Part shown: one piece after another, positions 41,253-50,492 of the stretch
How the letters are laid out: each line of letters opens with the position of its first letter
Position numbering within the stretch: position 1 is the first letter of the stretch
Made by a program: the position numbers and the translations under genes
Assembly (NCBI GenBank): GCA_942493075.1
Contig: OW818681.1
Coordinates: 5,766,001-5,830,000, forward strand
Direction: 5' to 3'
DNA from: JBBQYD01 sp942493075
GTDB taxonomy: Bacteria; Verrucomicrobiota; Verrucomicrobiia; Limisphaerales; UBA8199
Length of the DNA: 64,000 nucleotides
The notes under the pieces: model-generated
Databases searched by the model: none
Seen by the model: the letters and a program-made list of their open reading frames with translations, nothing else
Told to the model about the DNA's origin: nothing

Positions 41253-42287
41253 TCACGATTCATTTTTGACAGGGACTGGTGCTGTGCTGGGGGTGCGCCA
41301 GAGCGATATAGCGATCGAGCTGCCAATGATCAGGGCAATGATTCCCAAGGACCATGTGATTGGAAACTTGCCGCCAAACGCCTCGTTCAACCAAACCATC
41401 TTTAAGCCAACAAACACCAGCACGAGACCGAGTCCATACTTGAGGTACACAAATCGATGGACCACACCGGCCAGCATGAAGTACATCGCTCGCAATCCCA
41501 GGATGGCAAAGATGTTTGAGGTGAATACAAGCAGAGGCTCCTTCGTGATCGCGAAGATGGCCGGCACAGAATCGACAGCGAAGATGATATCAGAAATCTC
41601 AATGAAGATGAGCGCGACAAACAACGGTGTGGCGTAGAGCAATCCATTCCTGCGAACAAACATCTGCTGGCCCTCAACTCCCGGGGTCACACGCAACCAG
41701 CGGGTAAGAAGCCGCATGATCGGATTCTTGTCCGGCTGAACTGGTTTATCTCCGGCGATCAGGATCTTGATGCCGGTGAGAATGAGAAATACACCGAACA
41801 GTATGACCAGCCATTTATACTGCATCAGCACCGAACCTATCGCGATGAAGATCACTCGAAAGACCAGTGCCCCAACAATCCCGAAAAAGAGCACCCGATG
41901 CTGATATTTCGCTGGAATGGCAAAGAAGCTGAAGACCACGACGAATACGAAGATGTTATCTACGGCCAAAGATTTCTCGACAATGAACCCCGTGAGAAAC
42001 TCCAGGGCGGTGTTGCGGGCCGCAGTGGCAGGATCGAAACCTGGGATGGCGAGCAACCGCGGGTCCTGCTCAAACTTCCAGCCTGCATACCAGAACAGCA
42101 GCAGGTTAAAAAGCAAAGCCAGGCTCACCCAGACTACGCTCCAGATGGCGGATTCTTTGAAAGAGACGACGTGTGCGTGCCGATGAAAGACGCCAAGATC
42201 GAGTGCCAGCATGGCCAGTACAAAGACTGAGAACCCCGCGTAGAGCCACCAGTACTCGGTAAACGGAAACAAATAAACAGTATCCAT
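41253..42287 (-). CDS. TerC-family integral membrane protein
   Basis: 344 residues from MDTVYLFPFTEYWWLYAG, with about nine membrane helices. Conserved TerC motifs: LALDLGVFHR (about 29-38), EKSLAVDNIFVFVVVFSFF (acidic residues inside helices), and EISDIIFAVDSVPAIFAIT (about 240-258) with a second charged helix pair. TerC proteins are linked to metal handling, including manganese export during protein secretion and tellurite resistance in some hosts. A longer in-frame start exists but lacks membrane or family features. No ter cluster partners are present. Confidence 0.94.
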   Translation of the reverse strand: MDTVYLFPFTEYWWLYAGFSVFVLAMLALDLGVFHRHAHVVSFKESAIWSVVWVSLALLFNLLLFWYAGWKFEQDPRLLAIPGFDPATAARNTALEFLTGFIVEKSLAVDNIFVFVVVFSFFAIPAKYQHRVLFFGIVGALVFRVIFIAIGSVLMQYKWLVILFGVFLILTGIKILIAGDKPVQPDKNPIMRLLTRWLRVTPGVEGQQMFVRRNGLLYATPLFVALIFIEISDIIFAVDSVPAIFAITKEPLLVFTSNIFAILGLRAMYFMLAGVVHRFVYLKYGLGLVLVFVGLKMVWLNEAFGGKFPITWSLGIIALIIGSSIAISLWRTPSTAPVPVKNES

Positions 42288-42480
42288 GATTCGCGTTGGC
42301 CGGGCCTGGTCAATGCCAGGCTTGCAGCCCGTTGGAGGGAACAGTTGCTCAGGGCTGGGAAAAAGCAAACGGCACTGAGGTGTCGAGTAATTTCGCTTTA
42401 CGCGCCTGCTTTTCTGAGCAATCATTAACCAAACAAACCACTTGCGCAGTCAACTTTTTAACCGGGTACAACGTATACCT

Positions 42481-43326
42481 ATGAAGCGGCAGCGTTTAGC
42501 TCAGAAGAATCTCACCATAACCAGGAGTTCCGTCGCCGGTTTCACCCTCATCGAACTGCTTGTCGTTATTGCCATCATCGCCATTCTGGCGGCCATGCTG
42601 TTGCCTTCCCTAAGCCGGGCGAAACTCAAAGCGCATGGAATCAGTTGCATGAACAACCTGCGCCAATTGCAAGTATCCTGGTTCATGTACGTGCAGGACA
42701 ACAACGATCGATTGCCGGGCGTGAGCGGCGGCTCCTATGCCAGCCATGACACATGGGTGTCCGGATGGCTCGATTTCAACAATAACAATACTCACAACAC
42801 CAATATCCTGTTTCTTACCGACCCTCGCTATGCCCAGATTGGACCGTATGTGAAGTCGCCAAGGGTCTTCAGGTGTCCCGCCGATCAAAGCACAGCTCCC
42901 TTCGGATCTCAGCGTTTGCCACGAGTGCGCAGCGTGTCCATGAACGCCTGGATGAATTACCTGTTTGATGTGGATATCGGCCAGGACGAATACATGATTT
43001 TTCGCAAGTATTCGGAGATACTGCGTCCCTCTCCTTCCATGGCATGGGTGCTCATCGATGAACGAGAGGACAGCATTAATGACGGCCTGTTTCAGATTAA
43101 CATGAAGCTGCGGGGTGCCAGTGCGCGCATTGTGGATTACCCGGCGGGCTATCACGGCAACGCTGCTGGAGTGCTCTTTGCGGATGGCCACGCTGAGATT
43201 AAGCGGTGGGTCGATTCACGCACCGTTCCGCCCCTCGCTCGAAATGGGCTTATTCCGCTCAACGTGGCCTCACCCAATAACCCGGACGTCGCGTGGTTGC
43301 AGGAGCGGAGCACCAGCAAGAAGTAG
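42481..43326 (+). CDS. pseudopilin-like secreted protein (H-X9-DG type)
   Basis: 281 residues starting MKRQRLAQKN. The prepilin signal GFTLIELLVVIAIIAILA lies at about 20-37, followed by CMNNLRQLQVSWFMYVQDN. Near the C-terminus GYHGNAAGVLFADGHAEIKRW shows the H-X9-DG motif. Same family as the proteins at 27302 and 43920. It is divergent from terC with a 193-bp gap. No pilus genes accompany it. Confidence 0.88.
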   Translation: MKRQRLAQKNLTITRSSVAGFTLIELLVVIAIIAILAAMLLPSLSRAKLKAHGISCMNNLRQLQVSWFMYVQDNNDRLPGVSGGSYASHDTWVSGWLDFNNNNTHNTNILFLTDPRYAQIGPYVKSPRVFRCPADQSTAPFGSQRLPRVRSVSMNAWMNYLFDVDIGQDEYMIFRKYSEILRPSPSMAWVLIDEREDSINDGLFQINMKLRGASARIVDYPAGYHGNAAGVLFADGHAEIKRWVDSRTVPPLARNGLIPLNVASPNNPDVAWLQERSTSKK

Positions 43327-43349
43327 ATCGGGCGACTTCGAAGGCACCG

Positions 43350-43721
43350 CTACTGAGCCCTGCCTTCAACACAGTCGCCAAGCGGCGTTCCTGCTGTCTC
43401 GGGCATTTGGACCGGAATGGCCTGGCAAGCCTGTTCGAATCCAGGGAAGTTCCAGCCATTCGGGAACTCTTTGCACTGTAGCGGTTTCGCGGTTTGAACC
43501 ACGCAATCATTGCCTTCCAAGAAAATGCATTCGTGGTTGGGCTTCTCGATGAGTGAGAGGCCCCGGCGATCTGTTCTAAGACGCGTAAAGGTTTGGATAA
43601 ACTCAAACTCGCCCATCTGCTTTAGAGCGGCGAGCCCGGCGATATCGTGATCGGTTAGTTTCACCTGCCCAGGCCAGCGACAACAGGCGGTGCAACGCTG
43701 GCATTGATAAAAAATGGGCAT
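43350..43721 (-). CDS. YkgJ-family cysteine-cluster protein
   Basis: 123 residues with the CxxC(x)nCC pattern: CQRCTACCRWPGQVKLTD (about 7-24), then CIFLEGNDCVVQTAKPLQCK (about 64-83) and a late CQAIP. This is the zinc- or iron-chelating domain called YkgJ/CxxCxxCC. The Lys-Pro-x-x-Cys part is typical. The function of the family is unclear (metal binding, possibly Fe-S). It is convergent with the pseudopilin at 42481. Confidence 0.9.
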   Translation of the reverse strand: MPIFYQCQRCTACCRWPGQVKLTDHDIAGLAALKQMGEFEFIQTFTRLRTDRRGLSLIEKPNHECIFLEGNDCVVQTAKPLQCKEFPNGWNFPGFEQACQAIPVQMPETAGTPLGDCVEGRAQ

Positions 43722-43919
43722 AAATACGGGCCGTCACTCCAGTGCGAAGAAACAATCCGAGCGCCGACTCATCCCGGCGCCCAACCATCTTATCTTATCC
43801 GGCTCAATGCGTGGCATCAAGCGGGCAGCGCAGCAAACACCTGCGTGCCATACAGAAGACAATCCATGAGGGGACCCATCTCCTGGAGCACGATGCGCCT
43901 GCCGCGTCCTTTGAAATGA

Positions 43920-44579
43920 TCACGGGCGCCAGATAATCGCTGGATTGTTTGTACGCGCCTGTCGCCTTTCCGTGTCCCAATAATCGACGAGTCTGAATCG
44001 GCGCGCGTGGCCATCCACGAAGCTGAGTTGGGCACCGCGGTTGTGCAGGTTCGTGTGAACAAAGGTCCAACCGCCGATCGCTGGGAGGTTCTTGCTATCG
44101 AATATCCACACAATCGCGTCTGTATGAAGGAGGGTGCCCATGCGCCGCGGATGGTCTTTGTCAGCAAACCCATCCACATGCTGGTTGAGGCAGTAATGGA
44201 AAAGGTTATTTCCATTACTACGGCGGGTGTTAACGGGGCAAAGCCAGATCGTTCTGCCCGGATCGGAGCTGGCATTGGTGCGCCACGGCATATCGTGATA
44301 GCGCGGAAGCCCAAGCACACGCGGCAATTGCACGTACCAGCCGGTGTTCGTGTGATTGTGAAGCGGATTTGCAAAACCTTCCGGAGGAAGGAAATCGGAA
44401 TTATCAGTCGCATAAACGTGCGTAGCCACGCCCCACTGACGAAGGTTGTTCAGACACGGAGCGGAGCGCGCGGAATCCCGGGCTCGGTGCAGGGCGGGCA
44501 ATAACAGCGCGGCCAGGATGGCGATTATCGCAATCACCACCAGTAATTCGAGCAACGTAAAGGCATGAGACCTTTTCAT
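43920..44579 (-). CDS. pseudopilin-like secreted protein with Ala at the prepilin cleavage site
   Basis: 219 residues from MKRSHAFTLLELLVVIAI. The hydrophobic prepilin helix begins at residue 7 (FTLLE, Glu at mature position 5), but the residue before the cut is Ala instead of the Gly found in the other two copies. CLNNLRQWGVATHVYATDN follows, and HNRGAQLSFVDGHARRF near the end has the H-X9-DG motif. An in-frame ATG 17 codons earlier would give an oddly long leader. A GCGGTATAC direct repeat (44655-44672) lies 75 bp upstream. Confidence 0.86.
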   Translation of the reverse strand: MKRSHAFTLLELLVVIAIIAILAALLLPALHRARDSARSAPCLNNLRQWGVATHVYATDNSDFLPPEGFANPLHNHTNTGWYVQLPRVLGLPRYHDMPWRTNASSDPGRTIWLCPVNTRRSNGNNLFHYCLNQHVDGFADKDHPRRMGTLLHTDAIVWIFDSKNLPAIGGWTFVHTNLHNRGAQLSFVDGHARRFRLVDYWDTERRQARTNNPAIIWRP

Positions 44580-44698
44580 AGCCACGGTGAGGGAACTCCA
44601 GACGAATAGCAGGCTGAGGAAAGCTGGCAAGCAAAATAGTTAATGACCTGGCATGCGGTATACGCGGTATACGCCCCAGGTTAACAGCAAGCAACGCT

Positions 44699-45793
44699 CT
44701 ACGAAAACTGAAATGATAACTGCCGTGCCGCTGGCGGATTGAGATTGCTCACACCCAAACCGATCAGCCGCAACGGACGCGAAACCAACCGCTCCCGGGC
44801 CAGAAGAAAGCAGGCGGTTCGGTAGATTTCCCGGGACTCAACCACCGGTTCTTCCAAAGTCACTTGCCGGCTTAAGGTGGTGAAATCCGAATACCTGAGC
44901 TTCACTTGCACCGTTTGCGCTTCGAGCCGACGGCGGCGCAGCTTGCCGGAAACTTCCTCTGCTTGCTCGCGCAACGAACGCTTAAGAATGGTCCGGTCAT
45001 CGGTGTCCTTCAGGAAAGTTTCTTCGCTGCTGATGCTCTTAATGGTGTCATCTATCTCCAATGGGCGATCATCCTGGCCAAACGCATACTCCTTCAAACG
45101 TCCGGCGAAGGAACCGACGAGGGCCCGCAAGTCACCGGGATAATCCTGCAGGTCGCCGATGGTGTTGATGCCTGCTTTCTGCAGCACCTCATCAGTCACC
45201 CTGCCGACGCCATGCACGGTGCGCACTGGCAGTGGGCGAAGGAACTGAGCTTTGTCGCGTTCAGGGATCAGAGTCAGCCCATCGGGTTTCTGATAGTCGC
45301 TGCCCAACTTCGCCAGGAATTTGTTTGCGGCAATTCCGATGGTGGCGGTGATCCGCCGCTCCCCCCGGATTCGCGCTTTTAGCTCACGGGCCAGTGGCAA
45401 CGCGGCCACGAGAGCTTCATCCGTATCCAGCGGCGCCTCGGACAATGAATCCACCCAACCGCTCACATCCAGGTAGGCTTCATCAATGCTCACCTGCTCC
45501 ACAATGATTCCGGGAACAGAGATCAATCGCATGATTTCAGCCGATTCGGCTTTGTAAACTTCCATGCGCGGCGGAACAAAGGCCCCCTTGGGACACAAGC
45601 GTCCGGCGGTGATGCTGGGCATGGCTGAACGTATCCCGAACTTCCGGGCTTCATAACTTGCCGCGCAGACAACTCCACGCTGAGTCGGTGGACTGCCGAC
45701 AATCACGGGCCGCCCCCGCAACTCGGGCCGGTCCCGTTGCTCTACAGACGCGTAAAAGGCGTCCATGTCCAAATGGAAAATCACTCTGAACAT
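44699..45793 (-). CDS. dinB: DNA polymerase IV (Y-family, translesion)
   Basis: 364 residues. Catalytic acidic residues appear in FHLDMDAFYASVEQR (about 6-20) and SIDEAYLDVSG (about 102-112). The helix-hairpin-helix is VHGVGRVTDEVLQKAGI, and the little-finger region contains YSDFTTLSRQVTL. The tail RQLSFQF resembles a beta-clamp binding motif. It copies damaged templates and is often DNA-damage induced; I see no obvious LexA-type box upstream. It is alone between a pseudopilin gene and an SMI1/KNR4 gene. Confidence 0.96.
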   Translation of the reverse strand: MFRVIFHLDMDAFYASVEQRDRPELRGRPVIVGSPPTQRGVVCAASYEARKFGIRSAMPSITAGRLCPKGAFVPPRMEVYKAESAEIMRLISVPGIIVEQVSIDEAYLDVSGWVDSLSEAPLDTDEALVAALPLARELKARIRGERRITATIGIAANKFLAKLGSDYQKPDGLTLIPERDKAQFLRPLPVRTVHGVGRVTDEVLQKAGINTIGDLQDYPGDLRALVGSFAGRLKEYAFGQDDRPLEIDDTIKSISSEETFLKDTDDRTILKRSLREQAEEVSGKLRRRRLEAQTVQVKLRYSDFTTLSRQVTLEEPVVESREIYRTACFLLARERLVSRPLRLIGLGVSNLNPPAARQLSFQFS

Positions 45794-45876
45794 GAAAACC
45801 TGAATCGTGAATGCCCGAAATCCTGGGCCAATCGTTGCTCAAGAAACTCAGCCGCAGGTGCCCAACTTCGCGGCGT

Positions 45877-46320
45877 TTACTTCTCGTCGGCTTCGTCGTC
45901 CTCGTCGAAGGCTCCTTCATCGATCCAGACCTGTTCGATCCACTCGGCCAGGTCGGTCCAGCCCTCCTCTCCATCACCATCACGCGACCAGTAAACGACG
46001 CTGCCATCCTGCGCCACACAATAGTAATCCCCATTGTTCTCACAGAAGGGGAGCAAGTCGTCGGGCACGCCCAACTCCCAGCCGAGCTGGGCCATTTGCA
46101 CCAAGTCCAAATGCCCTGCGCCCGGAGTCACGATGGCGGGCGCTACCGCGCCATAAGTAACGTCGCTGGCATGCAGCAGGAAGTAGCGGTAATCCGCATG
46201 GAAATGGAAATCCAACGCCTGCTCCGCCGCATCCACTTCCGCTTCTGTAGGCAGGCGCAATGGGTTTGGCACCGGTTCATTCAGATGCCGCAATTGTTTG
46301 ATGATGGCAGGTAATGACAT
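45877..46320 (-). CDS. SMI1/KNR4 (SUKH) family protein
   Basis: 147 residues. LPTEAEVDAAEQALDFHFHADYRYFLLHASDV is the usual SUKH opening (about 23-54). LLPFCENNGDYYCVAQDGSVVYWSRDG (about 88-114) is the second conserved block. The tail is very acidic (GAFDEDDEADE). SUKH proteins are often immunity proteins against nuclease-type toxins, but no toxin gene or polymorphic toxin tip is adjacent, so the role here is open. It starts 14 bp after tgt on the same strand. Confidence 0.85.
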   Translation of the reverse strand: MSLPAIIKQLRHLNEPVPNPLRLPTEAEVDAAEQALDFHFHADYRYFLLHASDVTYGAVAPAIVTPGAGHLDLVQMAQLGWELGVPDDLLPFCENNGDYYCVAQDGSVVYWSRDGDGEEGWTDLAEWIEQVWIDEGAFDEDDEADEK

Positions 46321-46334
46321 AGTCGATTGTCCAG

Positions 46335-47477
<1,143 letters not shown>

Positions 47478-47591
47478 TGCTTCAGATTCACGGATTCAGC
47501 TCCGTGTCGGCAAACTAAATTGATGTGTTTATGCCAATACCCTGAAAAGCCGGGGTTGGCACGCAAAATTTTTCAGTTACCTTACCTGCCT

Positions 47592-48692
47592 GTGCTGGTC
47601 GAGAATAAACAACGTGTAGTCGTCGGTATGAGCGGAGGGGTCGATTCCTCCGCCACGGCCGCCTTACTCCTTGAGCAAGGCTATGATGTCGTGGGAATCA
47701 CTCTGAAGTTGTGGCCGCAGGACTGCGTATCCCGCGCGGAAGACAAATGCTGCGGCCCTCAAGCTGTCATGGACGCCCGCTCTGTTTGCGATAAACTGGG
47801 CATCCCCTATTATCTGATCGATGAATCAGCGCAATTTCAGTCCCTGGTGATTCGCTATTTCGCCGATGAGTATAAGGCCGGGCGCACTCCCAACCCCTGT
47901 GTGATGTGCAATCAGAACCTCAAGTTCGGGCGCCTCATCGACCGCGCGAACCAACTCGGAGCCGAGTTCATTGCCACTGGCCACTTTGCCCGTGTGGAAA
48001 AGAGTCCGGATGGGCAGCGCACCCTGCTCTACCGGGGGAAAGACTTGCGCAAAGACCAAAGCTATTTCCTGTTCTCGCTACGTCAGGACCAACTGGCGCG
48101 CGCCATGTTCCCACTCGGTGAGAAGACCAAGAGCGACACCCGGGAAGTCGCGCGCCATTGCCAGCTCAAGACCGCTGATAAAGAGGAGAGCATGGAGATT
48201 TGCTTCGTCCCGGACAATGATTACGGACGTTTTCTCGAACAGGCCAGCCTCGTCCAGAAACACCGGGGTGAGATCGTTGATCTCAGCGGCCGGGTGCTGG
48301 GACATCACGACGGCATCGAGTTCTATACGATCGGCCAGCGCAAAGGCCTTGGGATTTCCTCGCCGAAGCCGCTCTATGTTGTTGAGCTCGATCCGGAGAA
48401 AAACCGCGTTGTGGTGGGGGATGACACGGCACTGGATCGATCCGAGTTTCAAGTCGATCGCTGCAATTGGATTCCCTTTGAACGCCCGGGCGCGGAGATC
48501 GAGGCGACCGTTAAGATCCGTTACAATCATCCCGGCACACCGGCCACGATTTATCCTGAGGATGGAGGCCGGGCTCGTATCCGGTTGCACACACCGCAAC
48601 GCGCTGTAACCCCCGGCCAGGCGGCGGTCTTCTATCAGGAGAATCTGGTGCTCGGCGGCGGCTGGATCACCGCGAAGGGGTCAGTCCTATAA
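47592..48692 (+). CDS. mnmA: tRNA-specific 2-thiouridylase
   Basis: About 366 residues from the GTG used here (an ATG at 47520 would add 24 non-conserved residues). Thiolates U34 of Lys, Glu and Gln tRNAs. The PP-loop is VVVGMSGGVDSSATAAL, CCGPQAVMDARSVCDKLGIPYY follows, the first catalytic Cys is in NPCVMCNQNLKFG, and the second in ESMEICFVPDNDYGRFL. HHDGIEFYTIGQRKGLGIS and a beta-barrel C-terminus complete it. The last codons (KGSVL) and stop lie inside the inverted-repeat element at 48675-48790. Confidence 0.96.
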   Translation: MLVENKQRVVVGMSGGVDSSATAALLLEQGYDVVGITLKLWPQDCVSRAEDKCCGPQAVMDARSVCDKLGIPYYLIDESAQFQSLVIRYFADEYKAGRTPNPCVMCNQNLKFGRLIDRANQLGAEFIATGHFARVEKSPDGQRTLLYRGKDLRKDQSYFLFSLRQDQLARAMFPLGEKTKSDTREVARHCQLKTADKEESMEICFVPDNDYGRFLEQASLVQKHRGEIVDLSGRVLGHHDGIEFYTIGQRKGLGISSPKPLYVVELDPEKNRVVVGDDTALDRSEFQVDRCNWIPFERPGAEIEATVKIRYNHPGTPATIYPEDGGRARIRLHTPQRAVTPGQAAVFYQENLVLGGGWITAKGSVL

Positions 48693-48790
48693 TCTTTGCC
48701 TTTGCCGCTTCCGCAACTCCCCAACATCGCCCTTAACCGGTCCGACCGATCCGCGCTAAGAATATAGGACTGACCCAGGACTGACCCCTT
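48675..48790. repeat. ~115-bp element bounded by inverted repeats (REP/MITE-like) at the end of mnmA
   Basis: AAGGGGTCAGTCCTATA (48675-48691) is matched in reverse by TATAGGACTGACCC (48763-48776). AGGACTGACCC is then repeated in tandem (48766-48776 and 48777-48787) and ends ...CCCCTT at 48790. The inside has no gene. Such palindromic GGGGTCAGTCC units resemble REP-like sequences moved by REP-associated transposases; no transposase is present here. Confidence 0.7.
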
Positions 48791-48859
48791 CGGGTGGAAT
48801 TTTGAGATTGCCTCAGGTACCAAACCCATCCAGCATATCCTTCTGAGCACGATTAGATC

Positions 48860-49549
48860 ATGGCTGGCAAACTTGTACTTATAACGGGGGTAACACGCGG
48901 TTTAGGCCGCGCGATGCTGGATGAGTTTGCCCGGCTCGGTCATACCGTTCTCGGCTGTGGACGATCCAAACAGGCCATCGACGATATCCGCACCCAATAC
49001 CCGACACCGCATGACTTTTATATGGTGGACGTCTCTTCAGACGAGGCGGTGAAGTCCTGGGCGAGTCTCCTGATCAACACCCATGGAGCACCAGACTTGG
49101 TGATCAATAACGCCGGGGTAATCAACAAGAACGCGTCACTTTGGGAGGTGTCAGATCGCGAATTCACGAACGTGATCGATGTGAATTTGCGCGGCACCGC
49201 TAACGTGATCCGCTGGTTTGCTCCTGAAATGGTGAAGCGCAAACACGGGGTTTTCGTCAATTTCAGCTCCGGGTGGGGTCGCTCGACCGACCCTGAAGTT
49301 GCGCCTTATTGCGCGAGCAAGTGGGCTATCGAAGGTCTGACTCAGGCCTTTTCCCAGGAGCTTCCTTCGCTGATGGCTGCTGTATCCTTGAATCCGGGTG
49401 CGATTAACACAGAAATGCTCCAGAGCTGCTTTGGTCCGTCCGCACAGAACTATCTATCTGCGGAGCAATGGGCACGCCGTGCGGTGCCGTTCCTGCTCAA
49501 GATTGGCCCCTCAGATAACGGTAAACCGTTGGAAATCCCTGGAGTTTGA
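48860..49549 (+). CDS. short-chain dehydrogenase/reductase
   Basis: 229 residues, normal for an SDR. LVLITGVTRGLGRAML (about 5-20) has the TGxxxGxG cofactor loop. LVINNAGV (about 81-88) is the structural motif, and the catalytic Ser-Tyr-Lys are in NFSSGWG and YCASKWAIE (Y-x-x-x-K). The absence of an acidic residue after strand 2 (GCGRSKQAI) points to NADPH. The substrate is unknown. It is isolated between mnmA's repeat element and the convergent suf operon. Confidence 0.92.
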   Translation: MAGKLVLITGVTRGLGRAMLDEFARLGHTVLGCGRSKQAIDDIRTQYPTPHDFYMVDVSSDEAVKSWASLLINTHGAPDLVINNAGVINKNASLWEVSDREFTNVIDVNLRGTANVIRWFAPEMVKRKHGVFVNFSSGWGRSTDPEVAPYCASKWAIEGLTQAFSQELPSLMAAVSLNPGAINTEMLQSCFGPSAQNYLSAEQWARRAVPFLLKIGPSDNGKPLEIPGV

Positions 49550-49674
49550 GGGGACATTTTTCCCACCTGAAGAAACACCACCTGGGGCCGCCGGTGGGCG
49601 GCTTCCAGGAGTACAATATTAAACCGGTCGATTGTCTCCAACCGGCCGGATTCAGATGAATATCATTACGAAGC

Positions 49675-50451
49675 TCAGGCCACGGCAAGGGCTGACGGTT
49701 TGATCAGCCAGTCATAGCCCTTCTCTTCGAGTTCGAGAGCGAGCTGCTTATCGCCCGTGCGCAAAATCCTGCCGTCCGACAGAACGTGGACAAAATCAGG
49801 GACAATGTAGTTCAGCAGCCGTTGATAATGCGTGATGAGCAGTTGCGCGCTGGATTCGCTGCGCAGCTTGTTCACGCCATTCGAAACAATCCTTAGGGCG
49901 TCGATATCAAGCCCGGAATCCGTCTCGTCTAGAATGGAGAGCGTCGGCTCGAGAATCGCCATTTGGAAGATCTCGTTCCGCTTCTTCTCGCCACCTGAAA
50001 AGCCTTCGTTCACTGAGCGGCGCAGCAGATCCTCATTCAATTCGAGAATCTTCATTTTCTCGCGCACTAGAGTCAGAAACTCCATGGCATCCAGTTCGGG
50101 CAGCCCCTGGTGCTTGCGTACTTCGTTTAACGCGGCTTTCAAAAAATAAGTGCTGTTCACCCCCGGAATCTCCACCGGGTATTGAAAGGCGAGAAACAGC
50201 CCCTCACGCGCGCGTTCCTCCGGATCCATGTCGAGCAGATCCTGCCCCTTATAAAGCACCTGTCCGCCGAGAACTTCGTAACCGTCGCGTCCTGCCAGGA
50301 CGGCAGCCAGCGTGCTTTTGCCGCTGCCATTCGGCCCCATAATCGCATGCACCTCACCAGCGTTAATGGTCAGGTTGATGCCTTTTAAGATCTGTTTGCC
50401 CTCTACCCCGGCGGTCAGTTCTTTTATTTCAAGAATAGTCTGGTTACTCAC
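49675..50451 (-). CDS. sufC: Fe-S cluster assembly ATPase
   Basis: 258 residues from a GTG preceded by AAGGA about 15 bp upstream; an in-frame TTG at 50496 would make a TTGA overlap with sufB but adds a non-conserved leader. ABC-ATPase motifs: AIMGPNGSGKSTLAAVLAG (Walker A, about 37-55), the SufC-specific LAFQYPVEIPGV, the signature EGFSGGEKKRNEIFQM and PTLSILDETDSGLDIDAL (Walker B). It forms the SufBCD scaffold complex with SufB. It ends the fur-sufB-sufC operon; no sufD or sufS follows. Confidence 0.96.
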   Translation of the reverse strand: MSNQTILEIKELTAGVEGKQILKGINLTINAGEVHAIMGPNGSGKSTLAAVLAGRDGYEVLGGQVLYKGQDLLDMDPEERAREGLFLAFQYPVEIPGVNSTYFLKAALNEVRKHQGLPELDAMEFLTLVREKMKILELNEDLLRRSVNEGFSGGEKKRNEIFQMAILEPTLSILDETDSGLDIDALRIVSNGVNKLRSESSAQLLITHYQRLLNYIVPDFVHVLSDGRILRTGDKQLALELEEKGYDWLIKPSALAVA

Positions 50452-50492
50452 AATCTGTTTGGTCCTTTCGCGAAAATAGCCTGTCTGAAATA

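Noticed and set aside
43425..43450. CCTGTTCGAATCCAGG resembling a tRNA T-arm
   Set aside because: Only a 4-bp stem, and it lies inside the YkgJ-type coding sequence.
44655..44672. GCGGTATAC tandem repeat upstream of a pseudopilin gene as an operator
   Set aside because: Only two 9-bp units and no linked regulator; too little to call.
45877..46320. SMI1/KNR4 protein as part of a toxin-immunity island
   Set aside because: No toxin, repeats or other immunity genes are nearby; neighbours are dinB and tgt.
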